Positions 37,834 to 47,445 of a stretch of DNA of 64,000 nucleotides are shown in pieces. Position numbers and translations under genes: made by a program. How positions within the stretch are numbered: the first letter of the stretch is position 1; each line of letters begins with the position of its first letter. This DNA is from Jiangella endophytica (GTDB lineage: Bacteria > Actinomycetota > Actinomycetes > Jiangellales > Jiangellaceae): NCBI RefSeq assembly GCF_003427025.1, contig NZ_QVAI01000003.1, positions 496,001-560,000 of the forward strand, read 5' to 3'. Below the pieces are notes generated by a model. It made no database searches. It saw only the letters and a list, made by a program, of their open reading frames with translations, and was not told the DNA's origin.

Positions 37834-38727
37834 ATGACGTGGAGCACGGACCTGCTCGACCAGCTCGAGTTCTACTGGACTGTCCATTTCCGGCCGCGCC
37901 TGGCCGGCCTGACCGACGACGAGTACCGGTGGGAGCCGGTCGACGGGGCGTGGAGCCTGCGCCCGGTGGGCGAGGGCGGCGCGCTGGACCTGGAGTCCGT
38001 CCAGCCGGAGCCGCCGCTTCCGCCCGTCACGACGATCGCCTGGCGCGCCATGCACGTCGGCCGCGACGTGCTCGGCAAGCGCGCGCGGGCGTTCTTCGAC
38101 CCGGCCGCGGCCGACGCCGACATGTACGACGCGCGGCACTGGCCGGAGCCGCTGCCGGCGACCGCGGAGGGGGCGCTGACGCTGCTGGACGAGGCGTACG
38201 AGCTGTGGCGCTCCGGCGTCGCGGCCTTGGACGACGAGGCGATGCTGCGCCCGCTCGGGCCGCGTGGCGGGCCGTACGCCGAGGACTCGATGGCCAAGCT
38301 CGTGCTGCACGTGAATCGCGAGGTGATGGCGCACGGCGCGGAGATCTGCCTGCTGCGCGACCTGTACCGCGCCGAGGCGGACTTGCGGGACGACGTCGTG
38401 GCGGCGGCGCTGCGTGGAGACGCGGCCGGCGTGGCGGCCGCGCTCGGTGCCGGTGCGCCGGCCGTGCGTGCGACGCTGACGGCCGAGGCGGCCGGACTGC
38501 ACCATTGGGACGTGGTGCGGGCGCTGGCGGCGGCCGGCGCGCCGGTCGACGGGGCGCTGCACTACGCCGCCGGGGCCGGCGCACTGGACGTCGTGAAGCT
38601 GCTGGTCTCGCGCGGTGCGGACGTCTCGGCCCAGGACGACCGCTTCCACCTCGACGCCGCCGGCTGGGCCGACTTCTTCCAGCACCCCGACGTGGCCGCC
38701 TTCCTCCGCGCGCCCGCCCCGGAATGA
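37834..38727 (+). CDS. DinB-family protein fused to ankyrin repeats
   Basis: A 297-residue protein. Residues 1-185 form a DinB-like four-helix bundle (LLDQLEFYWTVHFRPRLAGLTDDEYRWEP, MHVGRDVLGKRA, VLHVNREVMAHGAEICLLRDLY; the His residues are the likely metal ligands). The C-terminal 110 residues consist of ankyrin-like repeats (DDVVAAALRGDAAGVAAALGAGAP, GLHHWDVVRALAAAGAPVDGALHYAAGAGALDVVKLLVSRGADVS). DinB proteins bind metal and, in the mycothiol or bacillithiol context, act as thiol transferases. The ankyrin part suggests a protein partner. ATG 37834 matches the family start. The activity is not known. Confidence 0.8.
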   Translation: MTWSTDLLDQLEFYWTVHFRPRLAGLTDDEYRWEPVDGAWSLRPVGEGGALDLESVQPEPPLPPVTTIAWRAMHVGRDVLGKRARAFFDPAAADADMYDARHWPEPLPATAEGALTLLDEAYELWRSGVAALDDEAMLRPLGPRGGPYAEDSMAKLVLHVNREVMAHGAEICLLRDLYRAEADLRDDVVAAALRGDAAGVAAALGAGAPAVRATLTAEAAGLHHWDVVRALAAAGAPVDGALHYAAGAGALDVVKLLVSRGADVSAQDDRFHLDAAGWADFFQHPDVAAFLRAPAPE

Positions 38728-38745
38728 TCACGTTCAGTGGGGTTA

Positions 38746-38785
38746 CTCCCGCTCACCCAGGAATGCATGCCTGGGTAAGCGGGAG
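38746..38785. repeat. ATGCAT-core palindrome, copy 2
   Basis: CTCCCGCT (38746-38753) pairs with AGCGGGAG (38778-38785); the core is ACCCAGGAATGCATGCCTGGGT. It shares CTCCCGCT and CCAGGAATGCATGCCTGG with copy 1 at 6958-7011. Confidence 0.9.
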
Positions 38786-38810
38786 AAGTCCTGTGTTCGG
38801 CGTCGGGCCG

Positions 38811-38860
38811 GCGTGTACTCGCTTCACCAGGCATGCATGCCTGGGTGAGCGTGAACACGC
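38811..38860. repeat. ATGCAT-core palindrome, copy 3 (variant)
   Basis: GCGTGT and ACACGC form the outer arms, and the core is ACCAGGCATGCATGCCTGG. This copy has diverged in the flanks but keeps the central 18 bases with one change. Confidence 0.88.
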
Positions 38861-38894
38861 CAACTGAACGTGATCATTCCAGGCGGGGTCGGCG

Positions 38895-39062
38895 TCAGAC
38901 GGTGCGGGCGGCGGCGACGGCGGCCTTCGGGGGTTTGGCGTCGAAGGAGTAGCGGCGCTTGCTCTCGCGCTCCAGCAACCCCGCATCGGCCAGCCGCTTG
39001 AGCACGACCGGGCACACCTTGCACCGCGGCCGGTCGCGGCAGCACTTCTTCTTCGCCTTCAT
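38895..39062 (-). CDS. small Cys-rich conserved protein
   Basis: A 55-residue basic protein with a four-cysteine cluster at residues 7, 8, 14 and 17 (KKKCCRDRPRCKVCPVV), which looks like a small zinc or iron-sulfur site. A Lys/Arg-rich helix follows (LKRLADAGLLERESKRRYSF). Small proteins of this type are common in actinomycetes; I do not recognise a function. ATG 39062 begins the conserved MKAKKKCC; upstream in-frame codons to 39089 are probably not translated. Confidence 0.7.
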   Translation of the reverse strand: MKAKKKCCRDRPRCKVCPVVLKRLADAGLLERESKRRYSFDAKPPKAAVAAARTV

Positions 39063-39131
39063 CGACGCCACGCGGGGAAGGATAGGCAAGCCTTCGCCGT
39101 TGTGTCACATCTGTCCCGATGTAGGGCGATC

Positions 39132-39905
39132 TCAGGGCGACGCCAGCCGGTCCAGTCCGGGCGGGAGCTCGGCCGCGGCGGCGCGGTCGAGCAGCCACCG
39201 CGTCGCCCGCCGGCCCTGGGCGCCGGCCGCCGGGATCTGCACCGGCCCGGACCCGCCGAGCGCCAGCCGGACGGCCGTCGCCTTGTCGGCACCGGCCACG
39301 ACCAGCCACACCTCGTCGGCCGACCGGATGACCGGCAGGCTCAGGCTGACCCGCTCGGGCGGCGGCTTGGGCGCGCCACGCACGCCGACCACCGTGCGGT
39401 CGTCGTGCAGGCCAGGGTGCTCGGGGAACAGCGACGCGACGTGGCCGTCCGGCCCGACGCCGAGCAGCAGGACGTCGAACGCCGGCGCGCCGGAGTGCAG
39501 CCGCTTCTCCGTCTCGTCGGCCAGCACGTCCGCGTACCGCGCCGCCGCGTCCTCCGGGGTGAGATCGCCCGACGCCGCCGGCATGGCGAACACCCGCGCC
39601 GGGTCGACCGGCACGTGGTCCAGCAGCGCCGCGCGGGCCTGCGTCTCGTTGCGCTCGGGGTCGCCGGACGGCAGGAACCGCTCGTCGCCCCACCAGACGG
39701 ACAGCGCTGCCCAGTCGACGGCGGAGCGGGCCGGCGAGGCCGCCACGGCCCGCAGCGTCGCGATGCCCGCCGTCCCGCCGGTGAGCACCACCGACGCGTC
39801 GCCGTGGGCGGCCTGGGCGTCGACCAGACGGGTGATGAGCCGGGCCGCCACCGCCTGCACGAGCACCTCGGCGTCGCGGTGGATCACGATCGTGGGTGTG
39901 GTCAT
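39132..39905 (-). CDS. pgl: 6-phosphogluconolactonase
   Basis: A 257-residue enzyme that hydrolyses 6-phosphogluconolactone, the second step of the oxidative pentose-phosphate pathway. Family blocks are VVLTGGTAGI (residues 40-49), WWGDERFLPSGDPERNETQARAALLD, LLGVGPDGHVASLFPEHPGL and VWLVVAGADKATAV. ATG 39905 overlaps the opcA stop by four bases, so it is the last, coupled gene of the tkt-tal-pgi-zwf-opcA-pgl operon. Confidence 0.96.
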   Translation of the reverse strand: MTTPTIVIHRDAEVLVQAVAARLITRLVDAQAAHGDASVVLTGGTAGIATLRAVAASPARSAVDWAALSVWWGDERFLPSGDPERNETQARAALLDHVPVDPARVFAMPAASGDLTPEDAAARYADVLADETEKRLHSGAPAFDVLLLGVGPDGHVASLFPEHPGLHDDRTVVGVRGAPKPPPERVSLSLPVIRSADEVWLVVAGADKATAVRLALGGSGPVQIPAAGAQGRRATRWLLDRAAAAELPPGLDRLASP

Positions 39906-40858
39906 CGCCTGGCCTTCGCCTTGGTCCGGGTGATCTTGCCGGTCTCGTGCAGCTCCTCGAGCCCTTCCTGGATGACCTCGGCGTAGACGTCGTCGGGGTC
40001 GAGGCGGCGCAGCTCCTCGGCCAGGGAGTCGCCGGCGGAGCGACGGGGGAGGGCGACGCGGCGGTCGGCCCGGCCGGGGACGGTCAGCGTCGCGACCTCC
40101 TCGTCGGGCCGCTCGATGCCGATGGCGCCGGACGGGCGGTCCAGCCGCACACTGAGCAGGCCGTCGACGCCGGTCGCCTTGGTCCGCGTGACCGGGACCC
40201 GCAGCGTGTGCGCCAGCCACCCGGCCAGCAGGTCGGCGCTCGGGTTGTCGGGCCCGCCCACCACCCGCGCCGCCATGATCTCCTCGTGCGGCGGTTGGTC
40301 GAGGGCCGCCGCCAGCAGCGCCCGCCACAGCGTGAGCCGGGTCCACGCGAGGTCGGTGTCGCCCGGCTGGTAGCTCTCGGCCCGTTCCTGCAGGGCGGCG
40401 CTCGGCCGCTTGCACGCCGCGGCGTCGGTGATGCGCCGCTGCGCCAGCCGCCCGACGGGGTCGTCGGCGGGCACCGCGGGCGACTCGGCCGGCCACCAGG
40501 CGACCACCGGGTTGTCGGGCAGCAGCAACGGGATCACGACGGACTCCGCGTGCCCGGTGAGCGGCCCGAACAGCCGCAGCACGACCACCTCGCTGGCGCC
40601 GGCGTCGCCGCCGACCCGGATCTGCGCGTCCAGCCGTGCCGACCCGCGCGACGTGCCGCGGATGACGGTGATGATGCGGCACGGGTGCTCGTGGCTGGCC
40701 TGGTTCGCCGACTCGATGGCGTCCTCGGCGTTGGCCTCCTCGGTGACGATGACCAGCGTCAGGACGCGGCCCAGCGCGACGGCGCCGTGCTTCTCGCGTA
40801 GGTCGACCAGGCGCTTGCCGACGTCGGCCGCGGTGGTGGAGGGAATGTCGATGATCAT
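39902..40858 (-). CDS. opcA: glucose-6-phosphate dehydrogenase assembly protein OpcA
   Basis: A 318-residue protein that binds glucose-6-phosphate dehydrogenase and is needed for its activity in actinomycetes and cyanobacteria. It matches the actinobacterial OpcA family (LTLVIVTEEANAEDAIESANQASHEHPCRII at about 35-65, LLLPDNPVVAWWP at 110, DLAWTRLTLWRALLAAALDQPP at 170). It overlaps zwf and pgl by four bases on each side, which keeps the subunits stoichiometric. ATG 40858. Confidence 0.95.
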   Translation of the reverse strand: MIIDIPSTTAADVGKRLVDLREKHGAVALGRVLTLVIVTEEANAEDAIESANQASHEHPCRIITVIRGTSRGSARLDAQIRVGGDAGASEVVVLRLFGPLTGHAESVVIPLLLPDNPVVAWWPAESPAVPADDPVGRLAQRRITDAAACKRPSAALQERAESYQPGDTDLAWTRLTLWRALLAAALDQPPHEEIMAARVVGGPDNPSADLLAGWLAHTLRVPVTRTKATGVDGLLSVRLDRPSGAIGIERPDEEVATLTVPGRADRRVALPRRSAGDSLAEELRRLDPDDVYAEVIQEGLEELHETGKITRTKAKARR

Positions 40859-42384
40859 GGACGCCTCCAGCTGCGGCCGTCGCGGGCCAGCATCTCGTCG
40901 GCTGATGCGGGGCCCCAGTCGCCCGGGGGATACTGCTCGGGCCGCACGGAGCTCTGGGCCCAGAAGTCCTCGATCGGGTCGAGGATCTTCCAGGACAGCT
41001 CCACCTCTTCGTGCCGCGGGAACAGCGGCGGGTCGCCGAGCAGGACGTCGAGGATGAGTCGCTCGTACGCCTCCGGGCTCTCCTCGGTGAACGAGCCGCC
41101 GTAGCCGAAGTCCATGGTGACGTCGCGCACCTCCATGGCCGTGCCCGGCACCTTCGACCCGAACCGGATGGTGGTGCCTTCGTCCGGCTGCACCCGGATG
41201 ACCAGCGCGTTCTGGCCCAGCTCCTCGGTGGCGGTGGACTCGAACGGAAGGTGCGGCGCCCGCTTGAACACGATGGCCACCTCGGTGACGCGGCGCCCGA
41301 GCCGCTTGCCGGTGCGCAGGTAGAACGGCACGCCCGCCCAGCGGCGGGTGTCGATGTCGAGGCGGACGGCGGCGTAGGTCTCCGTGGTGGACTCCGGCGG
41401 GATGCCGTCCTCCTCGAGGAAGCCCTTCACCTTGACGCCGCCGGCCCAGCCCGCCGCGTACTGCCCGCGCGCCGTGTGCTCGCTGAGGTCGTCGGGGAGC
41501 CGCACCGCCGAGAGCACCTTCTCCTTCTCGGCGCGCAGGTCCGACGCGTTGAACGACACCGGCTCCTCCATGGCCACCAGCGCCAGCAGTTGCAGCAGGT
41601 GGTTCTGGATGACGTCGCGGGCCGCGCCGATGCCGTCGTAGTAGCCGGCCCGGCCCTCGATGCCGATGTCCTCGGCCATGGTGATCTGCACGTGGTCGAC
41701 GTAGTGGGCGTTCCAGATCGGCTCGAACAACTGGTTGGCGAAGCGCAGCGCCAGGATGTTCTGGACCGTCTCCTTGCCCAGGTAGTGGTCGATGCGGAAG
41801 ATCGCGTCGGGCGGGAAGATGTTCTCGACGGTCGCGTTGAGCTGGCGGGCGCTCTCGAGGTCGTGCCCGAACGGCTTCTCGATGATCACCCGCCGCCACT
41901 GCTCCGGGCCGTCGGGGTGAGCCAGCCCGGAGCGGTCCAGCTGCTTGCTGACGATGTCGAAGAACGACGGCGGGATCGACAGGTAGAACGCGTAGTTGCC
42001 GCCGGTGCCCTGCTGGTCGTCCAGCTCGTGGACGGTCTCGGCCAGCCGGTCGAACGCGTCGTCGTCGGAGAAGTCGCCCGGGACGAACCGGAACCCCTGC
42101 GCGAGCTGCCGCCAGGTCGCCTCCCGGAACGGGGTGCGCGCGTGCTGCTTGACGGCGTCGTGCACGATCTTGCCGAAGTCCTGGGTCGCCCAGTCGCGCC
42201 GGGCGAAGCCGACCAGCGAGAAACCGGGCGGCAGCAGGCCGCGGTTGGCGAGGTCGTACACCGCCGGCATCAGCTTCTTGCGCGCGAGGTCACCGGTGAC
42301 CCCGAAGATCACCAGGCCGGACGGGCCGGCGATGCGGGGCAGCCGCTTGTCGCGTTTGTCGCGCAGCGGGTTCTGGACGTTCAC
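40855..42384 (-). CDS. zwf: glucose-6-phosphate dehydrogenase
   Basis: A 509-residue NADP enzyme that starts the oxidative pentose-phosphate pathway. The coenzyme motif is GVTGDLARKKLMPA (residues 29-42), the substrate-binding/active site RIDHYLGKETVQN is near residue 198, and EKPFGHD is near 170. C-terminal RWAGVPFYLRTGKRL is conserved. GTG 42384 overlaps the pgi stop. Its activity probably depends on the OpcA encoded just downstream. Confidence 0.97.
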   Translation of the reverse strand: MNVQNPLRDKRDKRLPRIAGPSGLVIFGVTGDLARKKLMPAVYDLANRGLLPPGFSLVGFARRDWATQDFGKIVHDAVKQHARTPFREATWRQLAQGFRFVPGDFSDDDAFDRLAETVHELDDQQGTGGNYAFYLSIPPSFFDIVSKQLDRSGLAHPDGPEQWRRVIIEKPFGHDLESARQLNATVENIFPPDAIFRIDHYLGKETVQNILALRFANQLFEPIWNAHYVDHVQITMAEDIGIEGRAGYYDGIGAARDVIQNHLLQLLALVAMEEPVSFNASDLRAEKEKVLSAVRLPDDLSEHTARGQYAAGWAGGVKVKGFLEEDGIPPESTTETYAAVRLDIDTRRWAGVPFYLRTGKRLGRRVTEVAIVFKRAPHLPFESTATEELGQNALVIRVQPDEGTTIRFGSKVPGTAMEVRDVTMDFGYGGSFTEESPEAYERLILDVLLGDPPLFPRHEEVELSWKILDPIEDFWAQSSVRPEQYPPGDWGPASADEMLARDGRSWRRP

Positions 42385-44012
42385 CTCAGGATGCCCCTCA
42401 GGGTCTCGATGCCTGCCTTGCGGTCGGTCAGGTGCAGCCGGAGCACCGGACGGTCGTGGTCGGCCAGCACCTGGGCGTCGCCGGTGGCCTGGGCGGCGAT
42501 CAGCTGCCCGAACGTGAACGGCCGCTCCGGGATCTCGAGGTCCTCCGCCGGCGCGCCGGTGACCTGCAGGTACACGCCCTGCGCCGGGCCGCCCTTGTGG
42601 TACTGCCCGGTGGAGTGCAGGAACCGCGGGCCCCAGCCGAAGGTGACGGGCCGCTCGGTGCGCCGCTCGAGCGGGACGCGGACGTCGGCGAGCTCGGCGT
42701 CGGCGCCCTCGCGGTCGAGGTAGGCCATGACGGCGAGGTAGCCGTTGGGCGCCAGCCGCCCGAGCAGGGCGTCGACGGCCCCGGAGAGCGAGTCGACGCC
42801 GTCGAGCAGGCCGGCCGAGCCACGGACCTCGACGACGCCGTCGGTGAAGGCCGGCGCCTCGGGCTCCGGCGTGGCGTCGAGCAGGCCGCGGGCGGCGACC
42901 TTCGCGCTCTCGACGTCGGGCTGGTCGAACGGGTTGATGCCCAGCAGCTTCCCGGCGACGGCCGTCGCGTACTCCCAGAGCAGGAACTGCGCGCCCAGCT
43001 CACCGGCGACGACGACGCCCTTGGCGGGCGGCTGCGCGGGGGAGCCGACGACGGCGGGCAGGACGTCGGCGGCGGGGTGGGCGACCTCGGGGTCGTCGAC
43101 GCTGCCGCTGGCGATCGGCAGGACGCCGGTGCCCTGCTTGCCGGTGGACTCGGCGATGAGCTGCTCGGCCCAGTCCGCCAGACCCACGATGCCGGAGCCG
43201 GAGTCGGCGATGGCGACCTTGTCGTAGCTCTCGGCCGAGGTACGCTCCTCAGCCGAGGCCGGAATGTGACCGCCGTGACCGCCGGCGAGCGCGGCGCCCA
43301 GGCGCAGCGCCGGGTTGTCGGGGACGTCGCCTGAGAGGACGGCGGCGACAGCACTTGCGGAGTCCAGCAACGCGGCGATGTCGGCGCCGGCCAGCCCGCT
43401 CGGGACCAGGCCGAAAGCCGTCAGCGCGGAGTAGCGGCCGCCGACGTCGGGGTCGGCGAGGAACACCTTGCGGTAGCCCCGCTCGGCCGCCAGGTCGGCG
43501 AGGCCGGAGCCCGGGTCCGTCACGACGACGATGCGGCTGGCGGCGTCGATGCCGGCCGCCGTGAAGGCGGCCTCGAACACCCGGCGCTGGCTGTCGGTCT
43601 CGACCGTCGAGCCGGACTTGCTCGACACGACCAGGACGGTGCGGTCGAGCCGGTCGGCCAGCGCCCGGCGCACCGCGCCCGGGTCGGTGGTGTCGAGCAC
43701 GGTCAGCTCGACCCCCGCCGACCTGGTGATGACCTCCGGCGCGAGCGACGAGCCGCCCATGCCGGCCAGCACGATGCGGTCGAGGCCCTCGGCCCGCAGC
43801 TGCGCCGACAGCGCCTCGATCTCGGCCAGCAGCGGCCGCGACGTCTCGTGCAGGTCGGTCCAGCCCAGCCGGATGGACGCCTCGGGCTCGGCCTCCGGGC
43901 CCCACAGCGTGGCGTCCTTCGCCGCGATGCGCGACGCGACCTTCTCGCCGACCAGGCCGTCGACGACGGCGTCCGCGTCGACGCCGAACGTCGTGACGGT
44001 CAGAGCGGTCAC
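42381..44012 (-). CDS. pgi: glucose-6-phosphate isomerase
   Basis: A 543-residue isomerase of glucose and fructose 6-phosphate. Sugar-isomerase blocks are [14 protein letters not shown] (residues 81-94), [14 protein letters not shown] near 130, [33 protein letters not shown] near 188 and [13 protein letters not shown]-type NPFDQPDVE near 365. This is the divergent form found in actinomycete and bifidobacterial pentose-phosphate operons, in which isomerase and transaldolase are adjacent. GTG 44012 overlaps the tal stop by four bases. Confidence 0.94.
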   Translation of the reverse strand: MTALTVTTFGVDADAVVDGLVGEKVASRIAAKDATLWGPEAEPEASIRLGWTDLHETSRPLLAEIEALSAQLRAEGLDRIVLAGMGGSSLAPEVITRSAGVELTVLDTTDPGAVRRALADRLDRTVLVVSSKSGSTVETDSQRRVFEAAFTAAGIDAASRIVVVTDPGSGLADLAAERGYRKVFLADPDVGGRYSALTAFGLVPSGLAGADIAALLDSASAVAAVLSGDVPDNPALRLGAALAGGHGGHIPASAEERTSAESYDKVAIADSGSGIVGLADWAEQLIAESTGKQGTGVLPIASGSVDDPEVAHPAADVLPAVVGSPAQPPAKGVVVAGELGAQFLLWEYATAVAGKLLGINPFDQPDVESAKVAARGLLDATPEPEAPAFTDGVVEVRGSAGLLDGVDSLSGAVDALLGRLAPNGYLAVMAYLDREGADAELADVRVPLERRTERPVTFGWGPRFLHSTGQYHKGGPAQGVYLQVTGAPAEDLEIPERPFTFGQLIAAQATGDAQVLADHDRPVLRLHLTDRKAGIETLRGILR

Positions 44013-45121
44013 TTGGCGGCCTCCAGCTTGGCGTTGACGGACTCGAGCAGGTCGTTCCAGCTCGTCTCGAACTTCTCCACGCCCTCGCGCTCGAGGACCT
44101 CGCTGACGTCGTCGAGGTCGACGCCGGCGGCGCGGACCGCGGCGAGCGTGTTCCAGGCGTTCTCGCGGTTGGGCCGGATGGTGTCACCGGTGATGTCGCC
44201 GTGGTCGGCGACGGCCTCGATGGTCGCCTCGGGCATGGTGTTGACGGTGTCGGGCGCGACGAGTTCGGTGACGTAGAGGGTGTCGGGGTAGTCGGGGTTC
44301 TTCGTCGACGTCGACGCCCACAACGGCCGCTGCCGCTGGGCGCCGGCCGCCTCCAGCCGCTGCCAGCGGTCGGCGGCGATGACGTCCTCGTACGCGGCGT
44401 AGGCGAGCCGGGCGTTGGCGACGGCGGACTGCCCGCGCAGCCCCAGTGCCTCGTCCGAGCCGATGGACTCCAGCCGCTTGTCGATCTCGGAGTCGACCCG
44501 GCTCACGAAGAAGGACGCGACCGAGGCGATGCCGTCGAGCGACTCACCGGCGGCGACCCGCTGCTCGAGTCCCGCCTGGTAGGCGTCCATGACCTCACGG
44601 TAGCGGTCGATGGAGAAGATCAGTGTGACGTTCACGCTGATTCCCGCCGCGATGGTCGCGGTGATGGCCGGCAGGCCGGCCTTCGTCGCCGGGATCTTCA
44701 CGTAGATGTTCGGGCGGTCGACCTCGCTCCACAGCTCGCGGGCCTGGGTGATGGTGGCGGCGGTGTCGTGCGCCAGCCGCGGGTCGACCTCGATGGAGAC
44801 CCGGCCGTCGCCGTTGGTGCTGCGCCCGGCGACCGGCGCGAACAGGTCGGCGGCGGCGCGGACGTCGTCGGTCGTGAGGTCGCGTACGGCGGCGTCGGCG
44901 TCGGAGCCCTGGCCCGCGTGGCGGCGGAGGTCGTCGTCGTACAGGCTGCTCTTGGTGATGGCGGCCTGGAAGATCGACGGGTTGGTGGTGACGCCGACGA
45001 CGTGCCTGCCGTCGATCAGCGACTGGAGGTTGCCCGTGGTCAGCCGGTCGCGCGAGAGGTCGTCGAGCCAGATGGCGACGCCTTCGGCGGAGAGCCGGCC
45101 GAGCGGATCGGTTGCGTTCAT
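44009..45121 (-). CDS. tal: transaldolase
   Basis: A 370-residue enzyme transferring a three-carbon unit between sugar phosphates. The catalytic Schiff-base Lys142 lies in [21 protein letters not shown] (residues 44-55), [12 protein letters not shown] and [14 protein letters not shown] are conserved. GAGAGGGA stands just before ATG 45121, which fixes the start; a longer frame to 45154 is not needed. It is ten bases after tkt and overlaps pgi. Confidence 0.97.
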   Translation of the reverse strand: MNATDPLGRLSAEGVAIWLDDLSRDRLTTGNLQSLIDGRHVVGVTTNPSIFQAAITKSSLYDDDLRRHAGQGSDADAAVRDLTTDDVRAAADLFAPVAGRSTNGDGRVSIEVDPRLAHDTAATITQARELWSEVDRPNIYVKIPATKAGLPAITATIAAGISVNVTLIFSIDRYREVMDAYQAGLEQRVAAGESLDGIASVASFFVSRVDSEIDKRLESIGSDEALGLRGQSAVANARLAYAAYEDVIAADRWQRLEAAGAQRQRPLWASTSTKNPDYPDTLYVTELVAPDTVNTMPEATIEAVADHGDITGDTIRPNRENAWNTLAAVRAAGVDLDDVSEVLEREGVEKFETSWNDLLESVNAKLEAAK

Positions 45122-45131
45122 GATGTCCCTC

Positions 45132-47237
45132 TCAGGCGTTGGAGATGGAATCACGGGCCGCGGCGACCACGGCGTCCGCCGTGATGCCGAACTCGCGGTA
45201 GAGGGTCTGGTAGTCGGCCGAGGCGCCGAAGTGCTCGAGGCTGACCGCGCGGCCGGCGTCGCCGAGGTAGCGGTACCAGCTCATCGCGATGCCCGCCTCG
45301 ACGGAGACGCGTGCCTTCACGGCGGCCGGCAGCACCGACTCGCGGTACTCGGCGTCCTGCTCCTCGAACCACTCCTGCGACGGCATCGAGACGACGCGGG
45401 TGGGGACGCCGTCGGCCTGCAGCGTCTCGCGGGCCTCGACGGCCAGCTGCAGCTCCGAGCCGGTGGCGATGAGGATCACCTGCGGCGTGCCACTCCCATC
45501 GTCGGTGGCGGCCTCGGCGAACACGTAGCCGCCGCGGGCCGTGCCCTCGGCCGACGCGTAGACCGTGCGGTCGAAGGTCGGCACGTTCTGCCTCGTCAGC
45601 GCCAGGCCGGCCGGGTGCTTCCGCTCCAGCACGGTGCGCCACGCGACGGCCGTCTCGTTGGCGTCGGCCGGACGGATGACGTCGAGGCCCGGGATGGCCC
45701 GCAGCGCCGACAGGTGCTCGACCGGCTGGTGCGTGGGGCCGTCCTCGCCGAGGCCGATGGAGTCGTGCGTCCACACGAACGTCACCGGCAGCTGCTGGAT
45801 CGCCGCCAGCCGGACCGCGGCCCGCTGGTAGTCGCTGAACACCAGGAACGTCGCCGCGTACGGGCGGGTGAGGCCGTTGAGCGCGATGCCGTTGACGATC
45901 AGCCCCGAGGCGAACTCGCGGACGCCGAAGTGCAGCGTGCGGCCGTACGGGTCGCCGGGGAACATCTTCGAGGAGCGCTTCTCGGGCAGGAAGCTCGGCT
46001 CGCCCTCGATGGTGGTGTTGTTGGAGCCCGCGAGGTCGGCCGAGCCGCCCCACAGCTCCGGCAGCACCGGCGCGACCGCGTTGATGACCTTGCCCGACGC
46101 GGCGCGGGTGGCGATGCCCTTCTCCGACGGCTCGAAGACCGGCAGGCTGTCGGTCCAGCCGTCGGGCAGCTCGCCGCTCCGCAGGCGGTCGAGCAGGGCG
46201 GCGCGGTCGGGGTTGGCCTCGCGCCACGCGGCGTAGCGCTCGTCCCACTCGGTGCGGGCCTGCTTGCCGCGGGCGCCGACCTCGCGGGCGTGCGCCAGGA
46301 CCTCGTCGGCGACGTCGAACGACGTCTCCGGGTCGGCGCCCAGCACCCGCTTGGTGGCGGCGACCTCGTCGGCGCCCAGCGCGGAGCCGTGGATGGCGCC
46401 GGTGTTCTGCTTGTTCGGGGCCGGCCAGCCGATGATGGTGCGGACGGCGATGAACGACGGGCGGTCGGTGACGGCCTTCGCGTTCTCCAGCGCCTCGTAG
46501 ATGGCCTGCGGGTTCTCGTGGTACTCGCCGCCCGCGGTGAAGTCGACCACCTGGGTGTGCCAGCCGTACGCCTCGTAGCGGGCGACGGTGTCCTCGGTGA
46601 AGGCGATGTTGGTGTCGTCCTCGATGGAGATGTGGTTGTCGTCCCACATGACGACGAGGTTGCCCAGCTCCTGCGTGCCCGCCAGCGAGCTGGCCTCGCT
46701 CGACACGCCCTCCTCGAGGTCGCCGTCGGAGGCGATGACGAAGACGTGGTGGTCGAAGACGCTCTCGCCCGGCAGCGCGTCGGGGTCGAGCAGGCCGCGG
46801 ACCCGGCGCTGGGCGAACGCCAGGCCGACCGCCGACCCGAACCCGGACCCGAGCGGGCCGGTCGTGACCTCGACGCCGTTGGTGTGCCGGAACTCCGGGT
46901 GCCCCGGCGTCGCCGAGCCCCAGGTGCGGAACGCCTTCAGGTCGTCCAGGGTCACCTGGTAGCCGGACAGGTACAGCTGGATGTACTGGGTCAGGCTGCT
47001 GTGTCCCGCGGACAGGACGAACCGGTCGCGGCCCAGCCAGTGCTGGTCGGACGGGTCGTGGCGCAGCACCCGCTGGTAGAGCGTGTAGGCGACCGGTGCC
47101 AGGCTCATCGCCGTGCCCGGGTGCCCGTTGCCCACCTTCTCGACGGCGTCCATGGCCAACAGCCGCACGGTGTCGACCGCCCGGTCGTCGAGCTCCGTCC
47201 ACTCGAAGTCTGCGCTGTTCTCGGGTGTCGTGTTCAC
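45132..47237 (-). CDS. tkt: transketolase
   Basis: A 701-residue thiamine-diphosphate enzyme of the non-oxidative pentose-phosphate pathway. Conserved elements are [21 protein letters not shown] near residue 37, [30 protein letters not shown], the ThDP motif [18 protein letters not shown] near 160, and [24 protein letters not shown] near 480. GTG 47237 was chosen: GAGAGG lies upstream and homologues begin similarly. An in-frame start at 47285 would add 16 residues. It is the first gene of the six-gene operon and is divergent from ctaB. Confidence 0.97.
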   Translation of the reverse strand: MNTTPENSADFEWTELDDRAVDTVRLLAMDAVEKVGNGHPGTAMSLAPVAYTLYQRVLRHDPSDQHWLGRDRFVLSAGHSSLTQYIQLYLSGYQVTLDDLKAFRTWGSATPGHPEFRHTNGVEVTTGPLGSGFGSAVGLAFAQRRVRGLLDPDALPGESVFDHHVFVIASDGDLEEGVSSEASSLAGTQELGNLVVMWDDNHISIEDDTNIAFTEDTVARYEAYGWHTQVVDFTAGGEYHENPQAIYEALENAKAVTDRPSFIAVRTIIGWPAPNKQNTGAIHGSALGADEVAATKRVLGADPETSFDVADEVLAHAREVGARGKQARTEWDERYAAWREANPDRAALLDRLRSGELPDGWTDSLPVFEPSEKGIATRAASGKVINAVAPVLPELWGGSADLAGSNNTTIEGEPSFLPEKRSSKMFPGDPYGRTLHFGVREFASGLIVNGIALNGLTRPYAATFLVFSDYQRAAVRLAAIQQLPVTFVWTHDSIGLGEDGPTHQPVEHLSALRAIPGLDVIRPADANETAVAWRTVLERKHPAGLALTRQNVPTFDRTVYASAEGTARGGYVFAEAATDDGSGTPQVILIATGSELQLAVEARETLQADGVPTRVVSMPSQEWFEEQDAEYRESVLPAAVKARVSVEAGIAMSWYRYLGDAGRAVSLEHFGASADYQTLYREFGITADAVVAAARDSISNA

Positions 47238-47445
47238 CGGCGTGACGTTCCTCTCAGGCGGATGGGTCCCTACGTCTGTGATCATGGCGGCGTCGGCGAG
47301 ACGGCCGTTCCACGGTCGAGCGTATCGACGTCACCCGCACGTGTGCCCGGCCGCTCGGCGGTTTGGGCGCACCGTTAGACTCAACAGGCCATGCTGGCGG
47401 ATGTTCCCACTCCCGCCTGTCGCTTCGACCACACGAAGGTGAACG
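47238..47445. promoter_or_regulatory. divergent promoter region, tkt operon / ctaB
   Basis: A 208-base intergenic region. TAGACT at 47376-47381 is a candidate -10 for ctaB. The minus-strand TACGCT near 47320 is a candidate for the tkt operon. Neither has a clear -35. No gene is seen inside. Confidence 0.4.

Larger units (their letters stand above)
38721..38880. repeat. nested inverted-repeat element between convergent genes
   Basis: The 18-base arms GGAATGATCACGTTCAGT (38721-38738) and its exact complement (38863-38880) enclose two further palindromes. The left arm overlaps the stop codon of the DinB-ankyrin gene and the right arm ends 15 bases before the stop of the small Cys-rich gene, so it also separates two convergent transcripts. 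Confidence 0.92.
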
